Shown: positions 9,113-18,132, numbered from the stretch's first letter. The stretch: 64,000 nt of DNA from JAKAGZ01 sp035266865 (GCA_035266865.1 DATFMR010000040.1:62001-126000), one strand, 5' to 3'. Notes: a model not told the origin generated them from the letters alone. Numbers and translations: made by a program.

Positions 9113-11183
9113 CTTTCGGGGCTGACTCTTTGTTTCTTTTTTCCATTAATTTTTTAACGTGTTCCGGAACTTCATTAGACTTACCTCCGCCATTGTTACC
9201 TCCTTCTTTTTCATAGGAAGGTAACTCTCCTCCACTAATAATTGTATCAATCTCAGTTGAGTCAAGACTTTCTCTTTCCAGAAGTTCTTTCGATAGGTTA
9301 TGAAGAAGATCAAGATTATCTTTCAGAATTTTCTCAGCTCTATGCATAGAATTATTTACTATACTCCTGACTTCATCATCAATATCCACTGCGGTTTTTT
9401 CACTATAATCTTTATGCCTCTGAATTTCCCTTCCAAGAAAAATTTCTTCTTCCTTTGCTCCATAGTTCAAAGGGCCAAGTTTATCGCTCATTCCCCATTC
9501 ACAAACCATTTTCCTTGCTATGCCTGTAGCTTTTTCAATATCATTACCTGCTCCGGTTGTGTAATGATTAAATATTATTTTTTCAGCAGCTCTTCCGCCC
9601 AATGCATAGGTTATTACTGCTTCAAGATATTCCTTTGAATATGTATGTTTTTCATCTATAGGAAGATAACTGGTTACACCAAGAGCCCTTCCTCTTGGTA
9701 TAATTGTAACCTTGTGCACAGGATCTGCTTCAGGAATCATCCTGGCAACAAGTACGTGTCCAATCTCATGATACGCCGTTGTTTTCTTTTCCTCTTCAGA
9801 TATGATAAGACTTTTCCTCTCCATACCCATCATTACCTTATCTTTTGCTTCCTCAAAGTCTATCATTTCGACTTTTTTCTTATTCTTTCTAGCAGCAAGT
9901 AATGCGGCTTCATTTACAAGATTTGCAAGTTCAGCTCCTGCAAGACCCGGTGTACCTTTGGCGAGAATTTCCAACTCAACATCTTTTTCCAATGGTATAT
10001 TCCTGGTGTGAACTTTTAAGACACCTTCTCTACCTTTAACATCCGGCCTGTCAACAACAATTTGCCTGTCAAATCTTCCCGGTCTTAATAAAGCGGGATC
10101 AAGTACATCGGGGCGGTTAGTTGCAGCAATAATAATAACACCGCTATTTTGTTCAAATCCATCCATTTCAACAAGAAGCTGATTTAAAGTTTGTTCGCGT
10201 TCATCATGTCCGCCGCCAAGTCCCGCACCTCTGTGTCTTCCAACCGCATCAATTTCATCGATAAAAATAATACAGGGAGCGTTCTTTTTTCCCTGTTCAA
10301 ACAGATCTCTGACCCTGCTTGCCCCAACACCAACAAACATTTCAACAAAATCTGCGCCGCTTATAGAAAAGAATGGAACGCCAGCTTCACCTGCAACAGC
10401 TCTGGCAAGAAGAGTTTTACCGGTTCCCGGCGGACCTAACAATAAAACTCCTCTTGGAATCTTTCCACCAAGTTTTTGAAACTTTGAAGGTTCTTTTAAA
10501 AATTCTATGATTTCTTCGAGTTCAACTTTGGCCTCATCTGCACCGGCAACATCTTTAAAAGTAATTTTTGTACCGGATTGCGAAATTAATTTGGCTTTAC
10601 TTTTTCCGAATGAGAAAATACCGCGATTACCGCCGCTCTGACCCTGCATCCTTCTCATAATCAGGATCCAAACACCAATTATCAAAATCCAGGGAAGAAA
10701 ACTCAGTAGGATATTCAACCATTCATTAGATTCCTTATTAAAAGAATAGTCTATCCCTTTCTTTTTCCATATTGCTTCCTGATCTTTTACAATTGGTTCA
10801 GGAAGATACACAGAAATGTTTCTTACCTTTTCGGTTTTATTTTTTATTGTAACTTCCTGCTCGCTTTTTAGATTTGCTTTGAAAGAATAATCATTAATGT
10901 CAGATTTTGTAATCGTCGCAGAAGAGATCTGGTCCTGGTCTAATAATTTTTCATAAGCGCTATATGGAACTTCAACATAATTAGTTGTTCCTGTTTTAAA
11001 CAACTGCATTACAATTACAGCAGCCACAACTACTGCGCCCCAGCCAAAAACCAGTTTAATTATCTTTGACCAATCAAAATTATCATCAGGTTTATTAGGT
11101 CCGCCATTTTTAGGGGATTTTGGTGATTTATTATTATTGCTATTATTATCTGCCATATATAGTTTATTATCGATTAAGTTCAT
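9099..11183 (-). CDS. ftsH: ATP-dependent zinc metalloprotease FtsH
   Basis: FtsH is a membrane-anchored AAA+ protease that degrades misfolded membrane proteins and short-lived regulators. The order of parts is an asparagine/lysine-rich N-terminus, membrane segment 1 (about 41-62), a periplasmic domain, membrane segment 2 (about 155-177), Walker A GPPGTGKT (250-257), Walker B CIIFIDEID (304-312), the zinc motif HEIGH (472-476) and a third ligand in GAGNDIEKAT. The tail is glycine/lysine-rich. A second possible start, MADNNSN, lies nine codons in. The ATG at 11183 is kept because a GGAG lies upstream, though at a rather long spacing. The tail overlaps the lipid kinase gene. Confidence 0.96.
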   Translation of the reverse strand: MNLIDNKLYMADNNSNNNKSPKSPKNGGPNKPDDNFDWSKIIKLVFGWGAVVVAAVIVMQLFKTGTTNYVEVPYSAYEKLLDQDQISSATITKSDINDYSFKANLKSEQEVTIKNKTEKVRNISVYLPEPIVKDQEAIWKKKGIDYSFNKESNEWLNILLSFLPWILIIGVWILIMRRMQGQSGGNRGIFSFGKSKAKLISQSGTKITFKDVAGADEAKVELEEIIEFLKEPSKFQKLGGKIPRGVLLLGPPGTGKTLLARAVAGEAGVPFFSISGADFVEMFVGVGASRVRDLFEQGKKNAPCIIFIDEIDAVGRHRGAGLGGGHDEREQTLNQLLVEMDGFEQNSGVIIIAATNRPDVLDPALLRPGRFDRQIVVDRPDVKGREGVLKVHTRNIPLEKDVELEILAKGTPGLAGAELANLVNEAALLAARKNKKKVEMIDFEEAKDKVMMGMERKSLIISEEEKKTTAYHEIGHVLVARMIPEADPVHKVTIIPRGRALGVTSYLPIDEKHTYSKEYLEAVITYALGGRAAEKIIFNHYTTGAGNDIEKATGIARKMVCEWGMSDKLGPLNYGAKEEEIFLGREIQRHKDYSEKTAVDIDDEVRSIVNNSMHRAEKILKDNLDLLHNLSKELLERESLDSTEIDTIISGGELPSYEKEGGNNGGGKSNEVPEHVKKLMEKRNKESAPKDDSN

Positions 11184-11201
11184 TTAAATATAGATTCTCC
11201 A

Positions 11202-11765
11202 TTATTCACGTAAAACATAAATAGATCTTAAATTCCGGTATCTCTGGGCGTAATCCAACCCATACCCAATCACAAATTTACTTGGAATATCAAAGCCAAT
11301 ATAATGAATTTTTACATTATATCTAAGACTATCAGGCTTGACCAGCAATGAGCAAACCTTCATACTAGCGGGGTGATGGTGTTCCATTAATTCTTCAATA
11401 AACTTGATTGAAAGACCGGAATCGACAATATCTTCAATTATAATAATGTCTCTGCCCTTAACATCACAGTTAAGTTCTTTCAACATAGTTACTTTGCCTG
11501 ATGAAATCTTTTCATCCCCATAACTTGAAAGCTTAAAAAAATCAATTTCGCAATCTACTGTTACATTTTTTATTAAATCGGACAAAAAAAGAAAAGCACC
11601 GTTTAATACACCGATAAATACCGGGGTTTTGCTTTTGTAATCCTCAGATATCTGCTTCCCAAGGTCCCTAATTCTGTCCTGTATTTTTTTCTCACTCAGG
11701 AATGGGACAAAAACTTCCTTTCCAATAACTACTTGATCTATTTTCTCATTATTTACTTCAGGCAT
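11202..11765 (-). CDS. hpt: Hypoxanthine phosphoribosyltransferase
   Basis: Hpt salvages hypoxanthine (and usually guanine) to the nucleotide using PRPP. The 187-residue length fits the family. The PRPP-binding loop is IIIEDIVDSGLS (about 110-121), and the C-terminal KFVIGYGLDYAQRYRNL segment is typical of HPRT and binds the base. The start overlaps the 3' end of tilS by 13 bases, an arrangement also seen in many Firmicutes, where tilS, hpt and ftsH are adjacent in that order. The same tilS-hpt-ftsH order is present here. Confidence 0.95.
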   Translation of the reverse strand: MPEVNNEKIDQVVIGKEVFVPFLSEKKIQDRIRDLGKQISEDYKSKTPVFIGVLNGAFLFLSDLIKNVTVDCEIDFFKLSSYGDEKISSGKVTMLKELNCDVKGRDIIIIEDIVDSGLSIKFIEELMEHHHPASMKVCSLLVKPDSLRYNVKIHYIGFDIPSKFVIGYGLDYAQRYRNLRSIYVLRE

Positions 11766-13114
11766 AATTCAATAACCCTTCGTGTGCTTTTTGTAATTTT
11801 AAACCTATCATCCAATCTTATCCCTATAACCCAAACAATTTTATTCCTATTTGTTAAAACCAACTGATTTTTTTTCCCAATAAAACTAATTTTTTGCTCA
11901 TTCAGAAAATCAGAAACCTTTTTAGTACCTACAAGACCTAGCGGGTGAAACCTGTCACCGTTTTTCCATCTCCTGATCAAAAATTTTTCATCTAAATTAT
12001 CTGCGGAAATATATTCTCTATCTTTATTTTCAGCAGAGATCAAATAATTGTTCCGTACTCTAACTGAAAGCCTACGAGAATTAACCTTAACGGTTTCACC
12101 TATTATTAGTTTAATTTCATTAAATGGTTTTTCTTTATTTATTTTGCAGACAATTATTTCATTTCTCTCTTTTACTGCAATATAACCACCCGGCAACAAA
12201 ATTTGAGAACCCGTTTGTTGTTTAACAAGATTTACTAGTTCATTCAGGCTCTTATATTTTAATGAGATTTTTAAGCTGTTTTCAATAGCATTCTTAAATA
12301 TATCAGCATAAAAAGACTCATCAAAATTTCTTAGGCCTTGAACAGAGATTTTAATGTTATCCTTCTGAAATTTAACTGAATTTTCAATTGCCCCCGAAAC
12401 AATTTTTTCCAGCATACATAAAATGTTCCTGGCGATCTCGGCAGTATTAAACAGTTTCTCTTCAAACAGTGGATTTAATTTTGCTTTTATTTGCGGAGAT
12501 AGCTCATTTCTTATAAAATTTCTTTCAAAATCAGAATCTAGGTTTGAACTATCAGTTCTGTAAGAAAGTTTCTTTGATTCCAGATATTGTAATATTTCTT
12601 TCTTGTTAACTGATAAAACAGGGCGAATAATGTTTCCGCGCTTAGCTGGTATTCCTGCTAGACCTTTAATCCCGGTCCCTTTTATTAAATTTAAAAGAAC
12701 AGTTTCAGCATTGTCGCTGCAATTATGAGCCGTTGCAATTATCGTGTATCCTTCCTTCTCTGCTGTCTTTTCAAAAACATCATATCGAACCTCTCTTCCG
12801 GCTTCCTCTAAAGATATTTTCTTTCTTGCTGATAATGCTTTTACATTTTTTCTTACTGAAAAAAATGGAACGTAATATTTATCACACAATCTTTTACAAA
12901 ATAGTTCATCTTTATCTGCATCTTCCCCACGTAGTTTATGGTTTATATGAACAGCTCCTAATTCAATTTTAAATCTTTTCCCAAATTTTTGAAGAAAATG
13001 AAATAAAAAGACTGAATCCGGCCCCCCGCTTAATCCAAGTAGTATTTTGTCACCCTTTTGAATAAGTTTTTTTTCATCAATAAATTTTAAAATTTTTTCT
13101 TCAGTTTTTTTCAT
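11753..13114 (-). CDS. tilS: tRNA(Ile)-lysidine synthase
   Basis: TilS modifies C34 of tRNA-Ile2 (anticodon CAU) to lysidine, so that it reads AUA codons. The PP-loop motif SGGPDS is at residues 29-34, with the family's HNCSDNAETVLLNL and GIPAKRGNIIRPVL segments further on. The 453-residue protein also carries the C-terminal substrate-binding domain (about 350-453, with RRWKNGDRFHPLG). It is the second gene of the ribE-tilS-hpt-ftsH run and lies six bases after ribE. A CAU tRNA is present elsewhere in the window at 32994-33067. Confidence 0.94.
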   Translation of the reverse strand: MKKTEEKILKFIDEKKLIQKGDKILLGLSGGPDSVFLFHFLQKFGKRFKIELGAVHINHKLRGEDADKDELFCKRLCDKYYVPFFSVRKNVKALSARKKISLEEAGREVRYDVFEKTAEKEGYTIIATAHNCSDNAETVLLNLIKGTGIKGLAGIPAKRGNIIRPVLSVNKKEILQYLESKKLSYRTDSSNLDSDFERNFIRNELSPQIKAKLNPLFEEKLFNTAEIARNILCMLEKIVSGAIENSVKFQKDNIKISVQGLRNFDESFYADIFKNAIENSLKISLKYKSLNELVNLVKQQTGSQILLPGGYIAVKERNEIIVCKINKEKPFNEIKLIIGETVKVNSRRLSVRVRNNYLISAENKDREYISADNLDEKFLIRRWKNGDRFHPLGLVGTKKVSDFLNEQKISFIGKKNQLVLTNRNKIVWVIGIRLDDRFKITKSTRRVIELCLK

Positions 13115-13120
13115 TATTAA

Positions 13121-13747
13121 TCAATTCTTATCACTTTTGACCGCAGGGTTTTCCAAGGAATTCTGTTCAGTCAGCTGCACAATGTATTTACCCAACACAT
13201 CAAATTCCAGGTTTACGCTATCACCCGGTTTTTTATTTGAGAAAATCGTCTCTTCCCATGTATGTGGAATTATTCCGACCGAGAAATTATCATTTTCTAG
13301 TTCAGCCACAGTCATACTAACCCCATCAATTGCAACTGAGCCGACAGGAATCAAATATTTTGCAAATTTATCCGGAAAAGAAATCTTTATGAAATGACTA
13401 TTGCTTAATTCTTTTACGCTTTCAACTTTTCCAAATGCATCAACGTGGCCAAGAACAAAATGTCCGCCGAGTCTTGCTTCAGCTTTTAATGGACGCTCAA
13501 GATTAACCGGGTCGCCAATATTTAACGTTCCCAGGTTTGATTTCTTTAGCGTCTCTTCAATTGTATCCATCGAGAAGGAATCTTCTTCTCTTTTAACAAC
13601 CGTAAGACAAACCCCGTTTACAGCAACGCTGTCACCGATTTTCAGGTCATCCATTATTTTTTTTGCCTGGAATGTTAAACGGAGCCCTTCGCCGGTAGGT
13701 TCTTTTAATTTTAATTTTCCTTTTTCTTCAACTAATCCTGTAAACAT
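13121..13747 (-). CDS. ribE: Riboflavin synthase, alpha subunit
   Basis: Riboflavin synthase converts two molecules of 6,7-dimethyl-8-ribityllumazine into riboflavin. The protein starts MFTGLVEEKG, the family's signature N-terminus, and has two lumazine-binding repeats of about 95 residues. Repeat motifs are GDSVAVNGVCLTV in the first and VGSVAIDGVSMTV in the second. At 208 residues it is complete. It lies 15 bases after ribD on the same strand, so the two riboflavin genes are co-transcribed; ribBA and ribH are not in the window and no FMN riboswitch was seen upstream. Confidence 0.95.
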   Translation of the reverse strand: MFTGLVEEKGKLKLKEPTGEGLRLTFQAKKIMDDLKIGDSVAVNGVCLTVVKREEDSFSMDTIEETLKKSNLGTLNIGDPVNLERPLKAEARLGGHFVLGHVDAFGKVESVKELSNSHFIKISFPDKFAKYLIPVGSVAIDGVSMTVAELENDNFSVGIIPHTWEETIFSNKKPGDSVNLEFDVLGKYIVQLTEQNSLENPAVKSDKN

Positions 13748-13762
13748 TAATTTATCCCCCTT

Positions 13763-14848
13763 TTATTTTACCAGTTCGACTAATACGTCGTCACCGATCC
13801 TTTCAACATTATTAAATTTTGCTTTCATTGCTTGTGAAATTTTATTTATCCCTAGATTTTCGACAACAGGTAAACCGTTCCCTAAAATCTTAGGTGTTAT
13901 AAAAAACAATATTTCATCAAAAAGATTTTTTTTGATCATATTTGTAAAAAGCTCACTCCCGCCTTCAATAAGTACAGAAGCAATTTTCCTTTTTGCAAGT
14001 TCTTTAAGTGCACTCTTTAGGTTAATTAGTCCCTTTTCTTCTCTTACAAAAATAATTTCCGCACCTTTCGAATTAATCATTTTAACTTTTCTTTTTTTAG
14101 CAGCGCTCTTTTGGGATGTAATAATAATAAGATTTTTATCACTGTTATTTGAAAAAATTTTATGTCCAGTACTTAATTTTAATTTTGTATCCAGTATAAT
14201 TCGTTTAGGATTTCTTCCTTCTGTAAGTCTTACAGTTAAAGATGGTCTGTCTTTTATTGCTGTTTTATATCCAATCATTACAGCATCGTACTTCGATCTA
14301 AGTTCATGGACATATCTTCTGGAAGAAATAGATGAGATCCATTTTGAATCACCGCTTGAATCTGCAATCTTTCCATCCAGAGTCTGTGCAGCTTTTAAAG
14401 TTACGTACGGAATTTTCTTTGTAATGTATTTAAAGAAAAACTTATTTAGTTGAATACATTCATTTTCAAGAATTCCAACTTTTACATCAATTCCGGCAGA
14501 CTTTAATTTTTTTATACCGTTTCCACTCACCCGGGGATTCATATCCTTAGTACCAATAACGACCCGCTTTATTTTTTTCTCAATTATTTTATCTACACAA
14601 GGCGGGGTTAATCCTTCATGACTGCAGGGTTCAAGATTTATAAAAAGAGTTGAGTCTGCTACACTTTCGCGCGAGGAATTGATTGCATTTATTTCAGCGT
14701 GGTTTCTTCCGTATTTTTCGTGATAACCAGCACCGATTATTCTTTCGTCTTTAACAATTATGCAACCTACTAATGGATTAGGACTAACACTTCCTTTCCC
14801 TTTTTTTGCAATTTCAATTGCTAATTGTATATAAGACTCGTCCGTCAA
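13763..14848 (-). CDS. ribD: Bifunctional pyrimidine deaminase/reductase in riboflavin synthesis
   Basis: RibD carries out two successive steps of riboflavin synthesis: deamination of the pyrimidine and reduction of the ribosyl side chain. The N-terminal cytidine-deaminase-like domain has zinc ligands in HAEINAI (H50, E52) and PCSHEGLTPPC (C75, C84). The C-terminal reductase domain begins near residue 146 and contains SVLIEGGSEL, its NADPH-site signature. The 361-residue length matches bifunctional RibD. It starts 11 bases after the greA stop codon, followed by ribE. Confidence 0.95.
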   Translation of the reverse strand: MTDESYIQLAIEIAKKGKGSVSPNPLVGCIIVKDERIIGAGYHEKYGRNHAEINAINSSRESVADSTLFINLEPCSHEGLTPPCVDKIIEKKIKRVVIGTKDMNPRVSGNGIKKLKSAGIDVKVGILENECIQLNKFFFKYITKKIPYVTLKAAQTLDGKIADSSGDSKWISSISSRRYVHELRSKYDAVMIGYKTAIKDRPSLTVRLTEGRNPKRIILDTKLKLSTGHKIFSNNSDKNLIIITSQKSAAKKRKVKMINSKGAEIIFVREEKGLINLKSALKELAKRKIASVLIEGGSELFTNMIKKNLFDEILFFITPKILGNGLPVVENLGINKISQAMKAKFNNVERIGDDVLVELVK

Positions 14849-14859
14849 ACTTTATGCGG

Positions 14860-15336
14860 TTATTTTATTGATAAAATCTCGAACTCCAATAATCCAGCAG
14901 GTGCTTTAACTTTTACTTTTTCCCCGACTTTCCTTCCCATAAGTCCCTGCCCAACAGGTGATGTAACTGAAATTTTGCCTTCCTGAAAATCTGCTTCCTC
15001 TGCAGAAACAAGCAAATATTTAAATATTTTTGATGTTTTTAGGTTCTTAATTTCCACAGTTGAAAGTATATGAGCCTGACCATCAGGAAATTGTGAAGGA
15101 TCAATTACCCGGGCACGGGAAAGTATATTTTCAAGTTTGCTAATTCTTAATTCAAATAAACCCTGTTCCTCTTTTGCTGCATCGTATTCCGCATTTTCTG
15201 AAAGATCTCCATGAGCGCGGGCTTCGGCAATTTTAGCTGCAATTTCCTTTCTCCCGGTAGTTTTCAGTTCTCTTAATTCTTTTTCGAGTTCTACAAGTCT
15301 TTCTTTGGTTAGATATACGAAGTTAGCATCCGACAT
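14860..15336 (-). CDS. greA: Transcription elongation factor GreA
   Basis: GreA rescues backtracked RNA polymerase by stimulating cleavage of the transcript. The 158-residue protein has the N-terminal coiled coil with the catalytic tip acidic residues in GDLSENAEY (D44, E47) and the C-terminal FKBP-like domain from about residue 82, ending in TSPVGQGLMGRKVGEKV and LEFEILSI. It is the first gene of the greA-ribD-ribE run. Its leader contains a terminator-like hairpin (see 15370-15408), which suggests attenuation. Confidence 0.95.
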   Translation of the reverse strand: MSDANFVYLTKERLVELEKELRELKTTGRKEIAAKIAEARAHGDLSENAEYDAAKEEQGLFELRISKLENILSRARVIDPSQFPDGQAHILSTVEIKNLKTSKIFKYLLVSAEEADFQEGKISVTSPVGQGLMGRKVGEKVKVKAPAGLLEFEILSIK

Positions 15337-15369
15337 TATAATATACTCAGTTTAATTATTATGGTTTTT

Positions 15370-15408
15370 AAAAAAAATTACCACCGTCCCGGTGTCCGCG
15401 ACAGTGGT
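15370..15408 (-). terminator. Terminator-like hairpin in the greA leader (possible attenuator)
   Basis: On the minus strand a nine-base-pair stem (15408-15400 with 15388-15380, ACCACTGTC against GACGGTGGT, one G-U pair) closes an 11-base loop. It is followed at once by eight T residues (15377-15370). This has the form of a Rho-independent terminator. No minus-strand gene lies upstream that it could end; the next gene up is on the plus strand. It sits 34 bases before the greA start codon, so it would act on the greA leader itself. Confidence 0.5.
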
Positions 15409-15471
15409 ATCAAAAAATAAAGAAATTAGAATAGGTTGTCAAGAAATATAGTGTGGAAGGGGCTTTCGCTG

Positions 15472-15500
15472 ATTATAGGAAATAGCTCATTTCAAATAAA
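15472..15500 (-). promoter_or_regulatory. Candidate sigma-70-type promoter for greA
   Basis: On the minus strand a perfect TATAAT (15477-15472) lies 17 bases after TTTATT (15500-15495). A transcript from here would begin near 15465, giving a leader of about 130 bases that includes the terminator-like hairpin. The -35 match is weak (three of six). Confidence 0.35.
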
Positions 15501-15596
15501 TTAAATGATCATTTATCCAAATTATGTTTATTCCAATATATATTTTCAATATTTTATCAGTATATATTGCAACATATCCATTTTACAGGAGATGAG

Positions 15597-16139
15597 ATGA
15601 TTAAGAAGACGATGATAATAAGCCTGATGATAATTTTTTCATTTGGAATGCTTTACGCTCAGGAAAGCACCCCCCAACCGGCTGACAAAATTCTAAACTC
15701 TGCATTAAAAAAAGCAAAATCGAATGACAAAAAAGTATTCCTGATATTTCACGCTTCCTGGTGCGGATGGTGCAAAAAACTTGAAAGAGCAGTAAAAAGT
15801 CCTGAATTAAAAGATATTTTTAACGACTATTTCGTAATTACATACATTGATGTTCTTGAAAATAAAGAAAAGATTAAAACACTGGAAGATCCCGGAGCAA
15901 GAGATATGATGAACAAATACGGCAGCACAGAAGATGGTTTACCGTTTTACCTTTTCATTGACCAAAACAGTAATGTAATTGCCGATTCAAAAGTGCTGGA
16001 AGGAAATGAAAATTTAGGTTACCCGGTAAGTGATGAAGAAATAAATGCATTTATGAAAATAATAAAGAAGTCAGCTAAGGGAATTACTGAGGAACAGGCA
16101 GAGAGGATATTCAAATACCTTAAAAAACAATCCACGTAA
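15597..16139 (+). CDS. Exported thioredoxin-fold protein with CGWC active site
   Basis: I start this at the ATG at 15597, which has AGGAG five bases upstream; an ATG at 15567 would add ten residues before a good signal peptide. Residues 1-21 form a signal sequence ending in MLYA-Q. The mature protein is a thioredoxin-like domain with HASWCGWCKK (C56, C59), related to the DUF255/Thioredoxin_7 type, and a helical C-terminal tail. It probably acts in the periplasm as a thiol-disulfide reductase or chaperone; the partner is unknown. It is monocistronic and followed by a bidirectional terminator. Confidence 0.8.
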   Translation: MIKKTMIISLMIIFSFGMLYAQESTPQPADKILNSALKKAKSNDKKVFLIFHASWCGWCKKLERAVKSPELKDIFNDYFVITYIDVLENKEKIKTLEDPGARDMMNKYGSTEDGLPFYLFIDQNSNVIADSKVLEGNENLGYPVSDEEINAFMKIIKKSAKGITEEQAERIFKYLKKQST

Positions 16140-16148
16140 TTAGCAAAT

Positions 16149-16173
16149 ACCCCGCCTGTTTCAGACGGGGTTT
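16149..16173. terminator. Bidirectional terminator between convergent genes
   Basis: A ten-base-pair stem, ACCCCGCCTG (16149-16158) against CAGACGGGGT (16162-16171), closes a TTT loop, with one mismatch that is a G-U pair on the minus strand. It lies between the convergent thioredoxin gene and the exported-protein gene at 16194, so it can serve both. The T tail is short. Confidence 0.65.
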
Positions 16174-16193
16174 AGAACTACTTTTCACAACAA

Positions 16194-16850
16194 CTATAAT
16201 TTAATTTTCAGTAATTCTAAGTTGAATAAATTTGTTTGCTGAACCAGGTCTTTTTGAGCTACACAATTTTTATAAAAAAACATTGCCTGGTTATCTTCTG
16301 GCCAGTCTGAAATAATGGAAGCATATATCATCGAACCGATTACCGGAGTTAGCAGAATAATGGTTACAACAACATCCGATATTTTTGTATTGTATACTGC
16401 AAGTACTGAAGCGAATAAAATTCCAGCTCCACCTCCCGCAGTGGAAGCACCAATGGTTTTCCAGAAAGAAAGGGTTGGATTTTCGCCTTTTGCAACCCAG
16501 TGAACTCCTACACCAGCACCAAAGATATAAGATGATATTGAAAGTATCCCTAAAGCAGTCCTAGTAAAGGTTGTGGTTCTGCTACCCCAGGAAGCTGCAA
16601 ACTCAGCCGTGAGAGGAGGAAGTGCAAATGCAACTGCTAAAGCAGAACCTACAACAGCCTGACCGGATAAATTTAAAAATGAGTAATGATGAGATGAAGT
16701 TTCATCCGGTTTAGTATTAGCAATCCAATTGTAATTATGCTGGTAACTGGTTTGAATTTCCGATTTTTGTTGAATAACAAGGCTCAATTCATTTTGAGCA
16801 AAAGTACAAGAGAATGAGAGAATTAATATTAGGATAATTTTTATTTTCAT
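16194..16850 (-). CDS. Exported small glycine-rich membrane protein, unknown function
   Basis: I do not recognise this 218-residue protein. It begins with a clear signal peptide (residues 1-18, ending CTFA-Q) and has hydrophobic stretches near 62-82, 98-118, 133-153 and 158-180, the third rich in glycine and alanine (ASTAGGGAG). A GVHWVAKGENPTLSFWK segment precedes it. Two to four membrane passes are likely. The ribosome-binding site AGGTG lies just before the ATG. The nearest upstream gene is an unrelated small protein 56 bases away. Nothing in the context suggests a role. Confidence 0.6.
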   Translation of the reverse strand: MKIKIILILILSFSCTFAQNELSLVIQQKSEIQTSYQHNYNWIANTKPDETSSHHYSFLNLSGQAVVGSALAVAFALPPLTAEFAASWGSRTTTFTRTALGILSISSYIFGAGVGVHWVAKGENPTLSFWKTIGASTAGGGAGILFASVLAVYNTKISDVVVTIILLTPVIGSMIYASIISDWPEDNQAMFFYKNCVAQKDLVQQTNLFNLELLKIKL

Positions 16851-16906
16851 ATTTCACCTATGATTTTGACCACATGTTCCCGAGTCACTGTTGAGCCGTA
16901 GGTTAT

Positions 16907-17209
16907 TTAGTTCTTATTTTTTACAAATTTTAAATTCCAAAACCTTTGCCCAAAATATTTACCTTCTTTTTTTACAAAAACCCTATAGTGATTTTCTATT
17001 GCAAAATTTATTTCATTTTTATATTCAAATAAAAGAGCAAATGCTCTTAGCTCTAGTGGTCTGATTCCAAATAGCTCTATTCCTTTTGTTATTTTACCGG
17101 TAAGATAAAGTTGAAATTTTGAAATATTATTTGGCTCAATTTTATAAGAAAAATTTTCTTCACCATTACTTATTGCATTTTCAAATTCATACTTATCTAT
17201 TTGAATCAT
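16907..17209 (-). CDS. Small hypothetical protein
   Basis: This 100-residue protein has no recognisable domain. I use the ATG at 17209 (MIQIDKYEFENAIS) because GAGGAG lies four bases upstream; a TTG at 17221 would place that ribosome-binding site inside the coding region. It is rich in lysine, phenylalanine, glutamate and asparagine, with no signal peptide or membrane segment, so it is probably cytoplasmic. It lies in a region with a nearby pseudogene and may be lineage-specific. Confidence 0.5.
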   Translation of the reverse strand: MIQIDKYEFENAISNGEENFSYKIEPNNISKFQLYLTGKITKGIELFGIRPLELRAFALLFEYKNEINFAIENHYRVFVKKEGKYFGQRFWNLKFVKNKN

Positions 17210-17283
17210 TTCGCTCCTCAATAGTTTTATTATTTTGTAAAATAACGGCAGAATTGTATCGGTATTATTATTTATCTTTAAAA

Positions 17284-17981
17284 TTAGCTTACAATTTTAA
17301 AATAGATACCTATTCCTGATCTTAAACCTTTCAGTTCATAAGTCCATACCCTATAGTTTTCATTCCTCGAAGAGTAAGACGAACTTTCAGAATAGTAATC
17401 GTCTTTCCGTCAGCCCCGACTAACAGTTGCCTCATATTCAGTGAATAAACTAATATTTTTATATACATTGCCTTCCAGACCAAGCACAATTGACAATCCG
17501 ACACTTAGAGTACTACTATTGTTTTTTGAATACGTACTATAATTATCATTTGGATCATTTTCGTAGTATTTGCGCTGTAATTCATATTTGGAAAAATTAT
17601 AATTTATAAATGGACCAGCTCCATTATAGAGTTTAAGTATTTTATGAATCCGGGTTTGATACAGGTATTGAAAAGTAATTTCGTAAAATTGTTTATTTGA
17701 AAACATTTCCCTGTTTTCTACATCGGAAACCGTATTGTATGGACTTTCATAATAATGACTTACATCTGCATCTTCATTACTGAATAGACCAGTTGCATTT
17801 AAAGTAATCCTAAAAGCTGAATGATCAGAGAAATGATATTTAAAAGCAACTATAACCTGATCAATAATATAAAATTGAATGGCCTGGTTGTAATTTTCTT
17901 TTGATGAATATGCTTGCGCAAAAACATTAATTGAGTTATAAAATATGACGAGATAAGAAAAATATATTTTATTTTAAACAT
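17284..17981 (-). pseudogene. Broken exported beta-barrel-like protein (frameshift plus nonsense)
   Basis: The ATG at 17981 has AAGGA upstream and opens a signal peptide (MFKIKYIFLISSYF), but the frame then ends early. One frame over, the signal peptide continues (FYNSINVFAQA) and runs through about 175 codons of alternating polar and aromatic residues typical of an outer-membrane barrel. That frame stops at an in-frame TGA (17412-17410), beyond which it continues for about 40 codons (RKDDYYSESSS to IGIYFKIVS) to a TAA at 17286-17284. A single-base indel in the signal peptide and one nonsense codon therefore break the gene. Sequencing error is possible for each one. Function of the intact form is unknown. 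Confidence 0.65.
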
Positions 17982-18100
17982 AAAATCCTTTTTTGAATTA
18001 TGTACTCACACATTTTGGCGCTGTCTTTTGTATTAAGAATAATTTAATTTTTCTCTGCGGGCCCCCCTAATCGAATTTGATCGGCAAAAGGATGTACTGC

Positions 18101-18132
18101 ATTAAAAAATAAATAGCAATAGCTATTTATTT
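18101..18132 (-). terminator. Intrinsic terminator after the M1 peptidase/MBOAT-like pair
   Basis: On the minus strand an 11-base-pair AT-rich stem (18132-18122 with 18117-18107, arms AAATAAATAGC and GCTATTTATTT) with a four-base loop runs into a T stretch at 18109-18104. It lies about 85 bases beyond the stop codon of the 18217 gene. The rest of 17982-18216 shows nothing else I can name except two copies of CACATTTTGG. Confidence 0.5.

Noticed and set aside
13401..14453. A 350-codon open frame on the plus strand opposite ribE and ribD
   Set aside because: It lies antisense to two clearly conserved enzymes, is serine/phenylalanine-rich in the way expected of a shadow frame, and has no ribosome-binding site.
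17410..17412. In-frame TGA as a selenocysteine or recoded codon in the beta-barrel gene
   Set aside because: TGA ends other genes here, no redox motif surrounds it and no adjacent hairpin of SECIS type is seen. A second lesion exists in the same gene, so a nonsense mutation is the simpler reading.
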